Source of the DNA: Alentia gelatinosa
Taxonomy: Eukaryota; Annelida; Polychaeta; Phyllodocida; Polynoidae
Length of the DNA: 64,000 bases
Assembly (NCBI GenBank): GCA_950022655.1
Contig: OX465587.1
Location: 33,297,716 to 33,361,715 of the forward strand
Direction of reading: 5' to 3'
The position numbers were made by a program, and so were the translations under genes. This document shows positions 52,324 to 61,345 of this stretch, one piece after another. The notes under the pieces were generated by a model. That model was not told the origin of the DNA, did no database searches, and saw only the letters and a program-made list of their open reading frames with translations. Position 1 is the stretch's first letter; every line of letters starts with the position of its first letter.

Positions 52324-54667
52324 GTAATTAGTCACGATGTATGACCCGTGATACATTTTTGGTTCCCACTGTGTGCATTCACTATTTTGGTAATACCTTT
52401 TGTATCGGTCTCATTTCATAATTTAATGGAATATAAACATGGCATCTAAAAGCCAGTGAAGAACGTATCAATTATCATTATGCATGTAACTTTTATAATC
52501 TTAACAACCAATTAAACATTAAATAAATTCAGGGATAAGTATACACACAACAGAATCATAAAGGTAATCAACTTACTTTTGCTGTCACATATTACTCTGG
52601 CTGCCAGAGCTACACTGACGTTAGCTCTGGTGGAATCCGATCTGAACAACCTTGGCTTTCACTCTCCTAGCTGACCTCTTACTATCAGAGGCAGAAATAT
52701 CTGCTGGAAGAGTGAATCATTTTTCGAGCAGATTTTTTGTCCTGGTAGTATCTGTCACAACAGGCTATTGTGGTTGGAGACTGCAGTACTCTTGAAGCCC
52801 CTTATCAATAGTCTCATAGTTTATATTTAACGATGTTCTAAAGTGTACTTTGCTTCAAGATAATTGCCTCGGGCTCTCTGGCCAGAAAGCAATCAGACCA
52901 GACCAACCCCTAAGTCGGAGACAGGGGTTGGTTGCCAATCTAGTCACATACATGCTCTGTAGATGCCCCAGATGATAACGACAGTTTAAGATGATACGGA
53001 TGTCATTCTTTATTAATCTTCGGTATATTCGACATAGACATCTTTGACATAGACATCTTCGACATAGACATCGACATAGACATCGTCAAATCTGCAATCA
53101 GTAAATATAAGTTCAGATAATTAGTTCAATTTCACACCTCGTAGGTTTACAGATTTGACACTTGCTTGACATTAGATAGTTATACAATTAATAAAACAGT
53201 ACTAAATGATATAGACTTATGTGAAACATAGCACATTAACGTTCCTTAGATAACTATAGCAGTCATTAGGCTCACATAAGACTGAATCTCCTTGACATAT
53301 TCAAACACCAGTACTAAACTAGTCATAGAATGACTGAGTATTAAACTAGTCATACAGTGAGTATTGGCCATACATCAACATGAACACATTAAGAAATACA
53401 CATACACCAACTAGAAATACTCCACATATCAGACAAGTAAGTAGATGCACTAAATGAATAGGAACATAGTACATACATTCAACCCCTAACCTGAAAGCAT
53501 GGCACTCTCAAACAAAGGATTCTGAAACTAGGTCAATACTGTGAGTAGCTCCCACTAAAATGTCTACAAAATCAGTATTTCTGTGCAATACACATACCTC
53601 ACACATAGGTACAGTAAATCTACATGTAAATGTCAACTTAAATTTACCTTGTGGCCTCTGTAAGTTACATCTGGACATCTATTTGGACTGATTTCTTCAG
53701 GAATTTTGTCCACTTCTGTGTTGCAGTTGTGCAATCCACATGATGCTAGTCTTGAACCCTCAGTTCTACTAGATTATAGTTAGTCCACTTAGGACATTAT
53801 AAAACAATAAGTATAAACTTAATCTGTATGGTGATATCATGTGTAAATCAAATTATATTACATTTAGGTTTTATAAACACAATATCTTAACTAAAAGGTG
53901 GTAAACTTGATAAGTGTTTGGTTTGAGATTAACTGTTAGTACTCAAATATACACAAGGTGGCAGCAAAGTTCAATTCTGTTAGTACACAAAGTAGCCACC
54001 AGACTGCAGCACGGTTCTGGCATGGTTAAGTATGGGTGCTGCTACATGCTCAGAATGAATGTTAAGTATGTATTAATAGTGAAATCCATTCACTTTAGAA
54101 CTGATTATTTCAGAATTTCTTCAATATTTATACAAATATGTGTCTACACTATATCCGTGGTTCAGTGCCATATCCTTTGTTGACTAGACACTAGGGGAAA
54201 GCACCACAAATCCCGTTCACTACAAGCCTTAGTTCAGGTACACACAACCAGAGGTCGTGACCTCTCCGATCTCAGCCATCGTGCTTTCTTCAGTAGAATC
54301 TTCCCACAGAATATGCCCAAAATTGTTTCTGTTAATTTTTCAACATTTCATGGTTATTTATGATTAAAACAGGTTTTTCCTCGGGATTGCCCATATGTAT
54401 TTCACCTTACCACACTTATTATGTCTTCGTTTAAGTGTAAGGTTGTCAAATAATCTGACATTGCAGAATACCGACATGAGAAACAACAATTTTCTCTTAT
54501 TGATTGATATTTGGCAAATTTTAATGGATTCAATGGTCAGACATAGCATTACATGGTGGGCTACATTATGCCTTTCCACAAGGAAAAGTGTATTCCTCTC
54601 CTGGTACATTTCAATAGAATACACAAGGAGATATTGAATATAACGAACCTTTTATCATCATTTTCAG
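52324..54667 (+). other. Intron D29-D30
   Basis: 2.34 kb, the longest exon-free stretch of the second cluster apart from the DIRS and R5 regions. It contains an R12-like CAGAGCT fragment at 52598-52640 (GCCAGAGCTACACTGACGTTAGCTCTGG), a 15-bp repeat at 53029-53086 and otherwise AT-rich sequence. GACCAACCCCTAAGTCGG and GACAGGGGTTGGTTGCC near 52902-52936 form an inverted pair. Confidence 0.55.
53029..53086. repeat. 15-bp tandem repeat (GACATAGACATCTTC)
   Basis: Three 15-nt units (GACATAGACATCTTT/C) and a shortened 12-nt unit follow each other. Confidence 0.85.
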
Positions 54668-54922
54668 GATGCCGGGACCCTTTTATATCCACTCCTAACA
54701 CATTGTCGTTAGGTGGAATTGAAAACACTGCTGCCAAATCTGTTCCTGCATGTACCAATGCTTGTCTCACTTCTGCAACGACATGCTATGGTTTTGACTT
54801 CAACAGCCAGAATCAATGTTATCTTCATAACAGTCAAAGCACTGTCAACAATGTTCAGAGTTCCCAAGGAGTTACACATTACAAACGAACTTTCCAATGC
54901 AACACCGGTACTACTCAACCAG
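54668..54922 (+). CDS. Exon D30, PAN-like module, group F
   Basis: The 255-nt exon begins GCRDPFISTPNTLSLGGIENTAAK and has CTNACLTSATTCYGFDFNSQNQCYLHNS, ending FQCNTGTTQPG. It has DPF like group E rather than DTF, and SLGG rather than the SRGG of D16. Only one residue (CLT versus CLI) differs from D32 and D34. The acceptor is CATTTTCAG and the donor GTATGTAG (stop two codons on). Confidence 0.85.
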
Positions 54923-55265
54923 GTATGTAGGAAAACTTACTGTCATGAACAGGCCTCTTTGATATTTCGCAATGTTAGATTACAGTAGAATGTAAATTGT
55001 ACTACATTTACAGATTAATCAGTATACAAATATTTTTCAAATTTGAAAAGTCAATTACACAATTATTCATAGTTAGGTTTCGATAGAGTCATTTGGTGTC
55101 AATGACTGCATTTCCAAGATGGTCATATCTCGACGATGTGATATGAGAATACCCATTCATGTAGCAGAGATCATTGGCTACTGCTCTTCCTGAATTAACA
55201 TTAACTGTTTATTCTAGCTCTCACAGTTTTGTTAATCAATGTTATTTCATATTGTCCAATTTCAG
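54923..55265 (+). other. Intron D30-D31
   Basis: 343 nt, repeated in D32-D33. CTCACAGTTTTGTTAATCAATG precedes the acceptor, a phrase also seen ahead of D28, where it supplies the possible cryptic acceptor. Confidence 0.75.
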
Positions 55266-55520
55266 GATGCCGCGATCCATTTACACGATCTGTCAATAGG
55301 TTTGCATTTGGAGGGCGTCTGACCTCACAAGCTACAACACTTCTTGCATGTACCTCTGCCTGCCTCAATTCTGCAACGACATGCTATGGTTATGACTTTA
55401 ACAACCAGAATCAGTGTTTCCTTCACAGCAGACTCGCCGATCTTAACAACCTGGGGACTGGAAATGGAGTTTCAAACTACAAACGAAATTTCCAATGTAA
55501 CCCCATTTCTACTGGAACAG
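55266..55520 (+). CDS. Exon D31, PAN-like module, group E
   Basis: The 255-nt exon begins GCRDPFTRSVNRFAFGGRLTSQ and has CYGYDFNNQNQCFLHSRLADLNNLG, ending FQCNPISTGTG. It differs from D33 in three residues (T/N, L/I, S/T). Extra Arg residues (TRS, GGR, SRL) make it more basic than the other E exons. The acceptor is CCAATTTCAG and the donor GTATGTAG. Confidence 0.85.
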
Positions 55521-56040
55521 GTATGTAGTGAATCATTTCCTCTTATGTGTGATGATACCTATTTTATTTCCATTATGTAATAACTACTTTGGTAATGCTA
55601 GTTTGATCAGGTCATTATTATTATTTTATAGTATGCTTTGCTGCAATACCTACATGGTAACTAAAAGCAAGTCATTGAAAAACTGTACATTGACTGTACT
55701 TCTGACATATGCTGAGAGGCCTTAGGAATGACTTCCCAATTCAAATACAAATTTTGATTCATTGGTCATGTTGTTAGGTATTTCTAATCATAGTGCACCA
55801 GGACATCTATTGTGGTGACTGGGCAGCTGTAGGTACTTGGCTTTATGATTCTTGAGCTTTTAGAATTTTGATAGCCAGTCAATATGAGCTTCAGCCAGTA
55901 TGCCAAGTCACAAGCTCAAGCTAGGTACCTCCAGTCAGGGATTGAAGTACCCACTCGCAAGCCCTCCAGTCGCACAGTGTGAATGGGGCCTGAAGTTGAA
56001 TATCATCAATATTTCTTAATATCATCATATCATATTTCAG
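55521..56040 (+). other. Intron D31-D32
   Basis: 520 nt, repeated in D33-D34. It contains the local inverted pair GAGCTTTTAG/AGCTCAAGCT and no exon. Confidence 0.7.
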
Positions 56041-56295
56041 GATGCCGGGACCCTTTTATATCCACTCCTAACACATTGTCGTTAGGTGGAATTGAAAACA
56101 CTGCTGCCAAATCTGTTCCTGCATGTACCAATGCTTGTCTCATTTCTGCAACGACATGCTATGGTTTTGACTTCAACAGCCAGAATCAATGTTATCTTCA
56201 TAACAGTCAAAGCACTGTCAACAATGTTCAGAGTTCCCAAGGAGTTACACATTACAAACGAACTTTCCAATGCAACACCGGTACTACTCAACCAG
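56041..56295 (+). CDS. Exon D32, PAN-like module, group F
   Basis: 255 nt, identical in protein to D34. It begins GCRDPFISTPNTLSLGG and has CLISATTC. The acceptor is TCATATTTCAG and the donor GTATGTAG. Lying between two E exons, it shows the strict F-E alternation of this part. Confidence 0.85.
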
Positions 56296-56638
56296 GTATG
56301 TAGGAAAACTTACTGTCATGAACAGGCCTCTTTGATATTTCTCAATGTTGGATTACAGTAGAATGTAAATTGTACTACATTTACAGATTAATCAGTATAC
56401 AAATATTTTTCAAATTTGAAAAGTCGATTACACAATTGTTTATAGTTAGGTGTCGATAGAGTCATGTGGTGTCAATGACTGCATTTCCAAAATGGTCATA
56501 TCTTGAAGATGTGATATGAGAATACCCATTCATGTAGCAGAGATCATTGGCTACTGCTCTTCCTGTATTAACATTAACTCTCTATTCTAGCTCTCACAGT
56601 TTTGTTAATCAATGTTATTTCATATTGTCCAATTTCAG
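56296..56638 (+). other. Intron D32-D33
   Basis: Copy of the D30-D31 intron with scattered substitutions and no length change. Confidence 0.75.
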
Positions 56639-56893
56639 GATGCCGCGATCCATTTACACGATCTGTCAATAGGTTTGCATTTGGAGGGCGTCTGAACTCA
56701 CAAGCTACAACGCTTCTTGCATGTACCTCTGCCTGCCTCAATTCTGCAACGACATGCTATGGTTATGACTTTAACAACCAGAATCAGTGTTTCATTCACA
56801 CCAGACTCGCCGATCTTAACAACCTGGGGACTGGAAATGGAGTTTCAAACTACAAACGAAATTTCCAATGTAACCCCATTTCTACTGGAACAG
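56639..56893 (+). CDS. Exon D33, PAN-like module, group E
   Basis: The 255-nt exon begins GCRDPFTRSVNRFAFGGRLNSQ and has QCFIHTRLADLNNLG, ending FQCNPISTGTG. FIH is otherwise a group G feature, so a small conversion tract or independent change is possible. The acceptor is CCAATTTCAG and the donor GTATGTAG. Confidence 0.85.
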
Positions 56894-57413
56894 GTATGTA
56901 GTGAATCATTTCCTCTTATGTGTGATGATACCTATTTTATTTCCATTATGTAATAACTACTTTGGTAATACTATTTTGATCAGGTCATTATTATTATTTT
57001 ATAGTATGCTTTGCTGCAATACACACATGGTAACTAAAAGCAAGTTATTGAAAAACTGTACATCGACTGTACTTCTGACATATGCTGAGAGGCCTTAGGA
57101 ATGACTTCCCAATTCAAATACAAATTTTGATTCATTGGTCATGTTGTTAGGTATTTCTAATCGTAGTGCACCAGGACGTCTATTGTGGTGAATGGGCAGC
57201 TGTAGGTACTTGGCTTTATGATTCTTGAGCTTTTAGAATTTTGATAGCCAGTCAATATGAGCTTCAGCCAGTATGCCAAGTCACAAGCTCAAGCTAGGTA
57301 CCTCCAGTCAGTGATTGAAGTACCCACTCGCAAGCCCTCCAGTCGCATAGTGTGAATGGGGCCTGAAGTTGAATATCATCAATATTTCTTAATATCATCA
57401 TATCATATTTCAG
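56894..57413 (+). other. Intron D33-D34
   Basis: Copy of the D31-D32 intron, with the same 520-nt length. Confidence 0.75.
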
Positions 57414-57668
57414 GATGCCGGGACCCTTTTATATCCACTCCTAACACATTGTCGTTAGGTGGAATTGAAAACACTGCTGCCAAATCTGTTCCTGCATGTA
57501 CCAATGCTTGTCTCATTTCTGCAACGACATGCTATGGTTTTGACTTCAACAGCCAGAATCAATGTTATCTTCATAACAGTCAAAGCACTGTCAACAATGT
57601 TCAGAGTTCCCAAGGAGTTACACATTACAAACGAACTTTCCAATGCAACACCGGTACTACTCAACCAG
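57414..57668 (+). CDS. Exon D34, PAN-like module, group F
   Basis: 255 nt, protein identical to D32. The donor context differs (GTATGTACTC instead of GTATGTAGG), so an intron read-through runs on for 21 codons rather than stopping at once. This change marks the right border of the 1,373-bp repeat, which lies at the exon end. D34 is followed by a 1-kb intron and D35. Confidence 0.85.
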
Positions 57669-58675
57669 GTATGTACTCTGCTTTAATGTTCCTTCTCAAT
57701 AAGAACAGAAATTCTAATTACAGTATTCATTAAATATCTTGATTTACTATTATTTCTTAACTATTTTACTCAAATCTAGTATGAATTATTCCCACCTAGT
57801 ATGTTAAAATATTCAAATAGTATTATACTTTGGTGTTTTTCCTTGATGAAACTAGTTTGCTGCATCCTACACCTTTCACAATTTCACTTTTTAAAACTCA
57901 GTGGTTTACAAGGTAGATCTATGTTCATATTCATGTCCTCAATAAAGTTTAAGAGCTATACAAATGATCCCACCAATGATTCATATATGTTACAAATTTT
58001 TAAGTGAGGATGGGAGTGAGATTTTATAGAAATACATATCTATAGTAGTACATAGTATGTTACAGTGGTACACATTATATAAAAATGTGTGGTATACATA
58101 AATAAAAAAATATGATTAATACATTTGTGCAAGTTAAGTTTATGTATGATATTTTAAATTTAAAGGTTGTTGGTGGGCAGGTAAACAAAACCCCTGTGTG
58201 AGTGAGTGTTACGCGAGGTCATGTGACCTGAGTCGAGGTAGTGATACGTCACACAAGTAAAAAGGGAGTCAATAGTAAACAAAACATGGTAAATGAGAAA
58301 ATTGAAATTTGTAATAACCGCATTCCAGCACAAAATTAAAATTAATTTACGATTAATAACAATTGATTAGCACATTGTCTGTTTTTTTCTAGTTTTCAAG
58401 CGATGAATATATATTTTTCGCCATTTCATTGGACACCTTCATTTAATATACCTTTTACCCATCATTGCACAGTGTATTCCATAACCTTTTCCTGTGTACA
58501 ATGGGAATCCCATTGTTGAATTCTGCCCAATTTGGTGAGTGTTTCAATTATGCTTTTTCATAATATGATGCAACATCCTGCTGATATCTGCTATTCACTA
58601 CGATCTAACATCACCTCAAAATTCTTGTTCTTCAAGATTCACTTATCAATGTCATCTCATCTTGTCCTATTCCAG
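57669..58675 (+). other. Intron D34-D35
   Basis: AT-rich, 1,007 nt. GGTCATGTGACC (58217-58228) is a perfect palindrome in a GC-richer patch. No exon or family repeat recognised. Confidence 0.5.
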
Positions 58676-58930
58676 GATGCCGTGATACATTTGCAGCATC
58701 TCCCAACAGATTTGCATTTGGAGGGATACAAGATCAACAAGCTACAACCATTGCTGCTTGTACCTCTGCCTGCTTGAATTCCAAAGTAACATGCTATGGA
58801 TATGACTTCAACAACCAGAACCAGTGTTTCATTCATGACACTCTCAACAATATTAACAATCTTCAAACTGGCAATGGTGTCACAAGCTACAAGAGAAACT
58901 TCCAATGTAACCCCAGTCCTTCGCAACCAG
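58676..58930 (+). CDS. Exon D35, PAN-like module, group G, GC donor
   Basis: The 255-nt exon begins GCRDTFAASPNRFAFGGIQDQQ and ends FQCNPSPSQPG. It is a near copy of D29. After CAACCAG comes GCATGC, so the splice donor would be GC rather than GT, the only such case in the window. GC-AG introns exist as a minor class, and CAG|GC fits their exon side, but the intron side is a weak match. The acceptor is CTATTCCAG. It may be poorly spliced. Confidence 0.8.
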
Positions 58931-59296
58931 GCATGCATGCATCTTATGTTTTATCTTCCCTTCATCATTGTTCACATTTCACTGGCAAATTCCAATGTTT
59001 TTATGGAATTGGAATCAAAGATAAATCATGAAGACATTTTTTCAACATAGATTGATGACTTGACTAAAACTTCCACTCAGATAATTGACCTGAGAATACA
59101 ATTTTGACCAAGATATTCTTGCATAGTTTTCCCTCTCATCTTCCTTGGCGTCATATGGTAAGGAACGATGTCGTTTTTTAGATAGAAAAATATAGAGTTG
59201 TAAATTTTGATAGCACAGACATGAAGTATAGTACCTTAATAAAAAACAAATTAAAATGCTGGATTTAATCAACCTATTTATTTCTTCATATTCTAG
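58931..59296 (+). other. Intron D35-D36
   Basis: 366 nt starting with GCATGCATGC. No match to the D29-D30 intron is visible beyond the exon, so the D29/D35 copies differ in their downstream flank. Confidence 0.55.
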
Positions 59297-59551
59297 GATG
59301 CCGTGATACTTTTGCATCAGCTCTAAACACACTGTCACTAGGTGGAGTGGAAAACACGGCTGCCAAAACTGTTCCTGCATGTACCAATGCTTGTCTCACT
59401 TCTGCAACGACATGCTATGGTTTTGACTTCAACAGCCAGAATCAATGTTACCTCCATAACAGTCAAAGCACTGTCAACAATGTTCAGAGTTCCCAAGGAG
59501 TCACACATTATACACGAAACTTCCAATGTAATACCGGTACTACTCAACCAG
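59297..59551 (+). CDS. Exon D36, PAN-like module, group F
   Basis: The 255-nt exon begins GCRDTFASALNTLSLGGVENTAAK and has CLTSATTCYGFDFNSQNQCYLHNS, ending FQCNTGTTQPG. DTFAS is as in D16, but SLGG and NNVQSSQ as in D30-D34. The acceptor is CATATTCTAG and the donor GTATGT. It is the last exon of the second cluster. Confidence 0.85.
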
Positions 59552-60409
59552 GTATGTACACCAAATTAGTCCTCGTTTTTGATAAGCCAAGGTTTTTTAA
59601 TCGTAGGCTCCATCACATCATCTTTTTACTCAATGATGCTTCATGTATATTTGAATTTGAATGGTAAGTCAAAACAGGAGAAAAAGCTTTAAGACAGTTA
59701 TTAAAGTTTGCTGTCTTTTCTTGTTAAAAAATACTATTTTGCACCATTAGAGTTATCTACCTTTTGTCATCTGAAATTGCTGTTTGATTCCTAAATGTGG
59801 GGGTATAAATCATCAAGAATGCCAAACACTAAAATCTAATCAACATTAGATCTGAGAGGTGCGGGCTTCCAGTATCAATGATGCCTCTATGGTGCCTGGA
59901 GGCATCTTCCTGCCGTAGCCAGGGGAATACCTGGAGGCATAATGCTACCATAGCTAAGGGAATGTCTAGAGGCATCATGCTGCAGTCAAAAGGTTTAGTA
60001 AAGCAGGGTTGAGCGCGGTTGAAGCTAATAGTTTTTTTGTTTTTTTTATTTTACGTTAGCTATTTATCTCACCCCTGGTATTTTTCTCCATAGACTTAAC
60101 ATTGGGAAATTGTATCTAATGCCCATTAGATATTTAGGAAAAATATCCAATGGGGGATTATGTCACAAATGATAGCCCATTAGTCAATATTAAGGGTGAG
60201 ATAAATTCAGAAACCCATTCAAGTTTAGTATCAGAGCTCATATCCCATCTTTTTTCAATCACTACGTAATTCAAGTGGCTTCGCCCTGTGAATTACTACC
60301 TGATTCAAACTCGATGGGATACAAGCTCAGACCCTAAACTCTCATGAGTTTCCTCTATAGTATCACTTTCATCGGGAGTCTCAAATGGATCTGTCTCTTA
60401 TAATTCCAG
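59552..60409 (+). other. Intron D36-D37
   Basis: It contains a degenerate repeat near 59880-59990 (three GGAGGCAT/AGAGGCATC units with CTACCATAGC/CTGCCGTAGC words) and an R9 element at about 60040-60345. No exon. Confidence 0.55.
60040..60345. mobile_element. R9 element (copy 5, inverted)
   Basis: It starts TTATCTCACCCCTGGTATTTT followed by CCATAGACTTAACA (60088-60101, inverse of the core with one change). GGGTGAGATAAATTCAG comes at about 60195, and CAAACTCGATGGGATACAAGC inverted to TTTAGTATCAGAGCTCATATCCC forms outer arms. Confidence 0.65.
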
Positions 60410-60655
60410 GGTGCAAAGATTCCTTTACTGTGACACCAAACAGAGGCGTTAGCGGAGGCAAACTGACGCCGGCCACATCTGTGGAGGACTGTGAAAACAA
60501 ATGCCTGAACACTCAGGGCACCACCTGTTACGGCTTTGACTGGAATGGTCAATGCTTTATACATCTCAATTCAGGCAACCTGAACAACTTCAACGTAGCA
60601 CCAGGAGTGACCAATTATCGTCGAGTATTCACATGCAACAACGTGACACCTTCAG
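60410..60655 (+). CDS. Exon D37, PAN-like module, group D
   Basis: The 246-nt exon begins GCKDSFTVTPNRGVSGGKLTPAT and has CLNTQGTTCYGFDWNGQCFIHLN, ending FTCNNVTPSG. The core is C-x3-C-x7-C-x8-C. NRGVSGG lacks the aromatic residue before GG. It is GC-richer in codons and closest to D13 and D14, though 29 kb away from D14. The acceptor is ATAATTCCAG and the donor GTAACT. It is the last recognisable exon, and no stop codon in frame follows a plausible terminal exon. Confidence 0.8.
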
Positions 60656-60689
60656 GTAACTAGCTTCTCAATGCTTTGATGTACCATAT

Positions 60690-61048
60690 CTATGTGGTGT
60701 GGGAAGTAAAAGAACTCTCACCTCGGTAAATGTGTAGGGGTGAGATTTCTACCTGAATTCATCACATAGATTCGATCACCACCCTAGTGGTGTAAAAGAA
60801 CATTGAGAAAGTCTGGAAAGGACCTATAATGGTTGACTGGACGTAAAATCAAACCAAACAAACAAACAAACAATGCTTTGATGACTGTTATATTTGTTTG
60901 GTTTGCTTGTTTGGGTAGTTTAACGTCCGATATGTTCTATTAAACTTACTTTGGATTCGGTCGGATCTATCAGATGAATTTAGGTAGAAATCTCACCCCG
61001 ACACATTTCCCAAGGTAAGAGTTCTTTTACTTCCCATATCACATAGAC
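60690..61048. mobile_element. Inverted-repeat element behind D37
   Basis: GGAAGTAAAAGAACTCTCACC at the left and GGTAAGAGTTCTTTTACTTCCC at the right are inverse complements. Further in, GGGTGAGATTTCTACCTGAAT pairs with ATTTAGGTAGAAATCTCACCC. The centre has (CAAA)n and TTGTTTGG. It begins about 35 nt after the exon. Confidence 0.8.
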
Positions 61049-61345
61049 ATGGTGAGATCTTATGAGAGGGGTTCACCTTATGAGAAGGATTGGCCTTTGA
61101 TATAGCAGTAAATCTACCACTGCTGGTGGTGAAAGAGAACGGCCTGCCTCCCGTGCTAAAGACGTACATCAATGCAACCCAAAGATTCCTATAATCTCAA
61201 TAATGCCACCTGGCGGGAATACTGTGTGTCAGTGGATTCTCAAGGCTCTAAGTCTAGTTCATTAAGAATTCTTCTCCCATAGAGCGTAGTGAGAACCTTG
61301 TACAGAATACCACTTAGAGAGTGTGAGATCTTATGAGAGGGGTGC
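61049..61345. mobile_element. Palindromic element R10 (copy 2)
   Basis: It has GGTGAGATCTTATGAGAGGGG at the left and GTGTGAGATCTTATGAGAGG at the right. The inside (GTGCTAAAGACGTACATC, GATTCTCAAGGCTCTAAG, GAATTCTTCTCCCATAGAGCG) equals the right half of 30000-30303. The left arm is reshaped. Confidence 0.7.

Larger units (their letters stand above)
54668..57668 (+). repeat. 1,373-bp tandem duplication, two and a partial unit (D30-D34)
   Basis: D30, D32 and D34 start at 54668, 56041 and 57414; D31 and D33 start at 55266 and 56639. All offsets are exactly 1,373 nt, so introns of 343 and 520 nt were kept without a length change. The third unit stops after the F exon; behind D34 the sequence is different. 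Confidence 0.95.
1098..60655 (+). other. Gene region: tandem PAN/Apple-like exon array, both ends missing
   Basis: Thirty-four intact exons on one strand each encode one six-cysteine module. The module reads GC[RQKT]D, then aromatic-GG at about residue 17, C-x3-C-x6/7-C-[YF]xxDx...-C-[FY][LI]H, and a final Cys followed by an N-P/T/S/G linker. The C-x3-C-x6-C-x10-C core and the aromatic-acidic stretch fit PAN/Apple-type folds, which bind proteins or carbohydrates in extracellular proteins; this is a family-level match by eye, not a profile result. All intact exons are phase 1-1, so their sum (8,721 nt) is one open frame. Three further exons are damaged (D20, D21, D28). No initiator, signal peptide, membrane segment or terminator is visible. 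It may be one giant gene or several adjacent ones; nothing between exons marks a gene boundary. Confidence 0.7.

Noticed and set aside
1098..60655. WSC, kringle or chitin-binding module as the identity of the repeat
   Set aside because: Cys spacing (C-x3-C-x6-C-x10-C with distant first and last Cys) and the aromatic-acidic core fit PAN/Apple better. WSC would show its CYCG-type pattern, kringles a different Cys order and a Trp-rich core.
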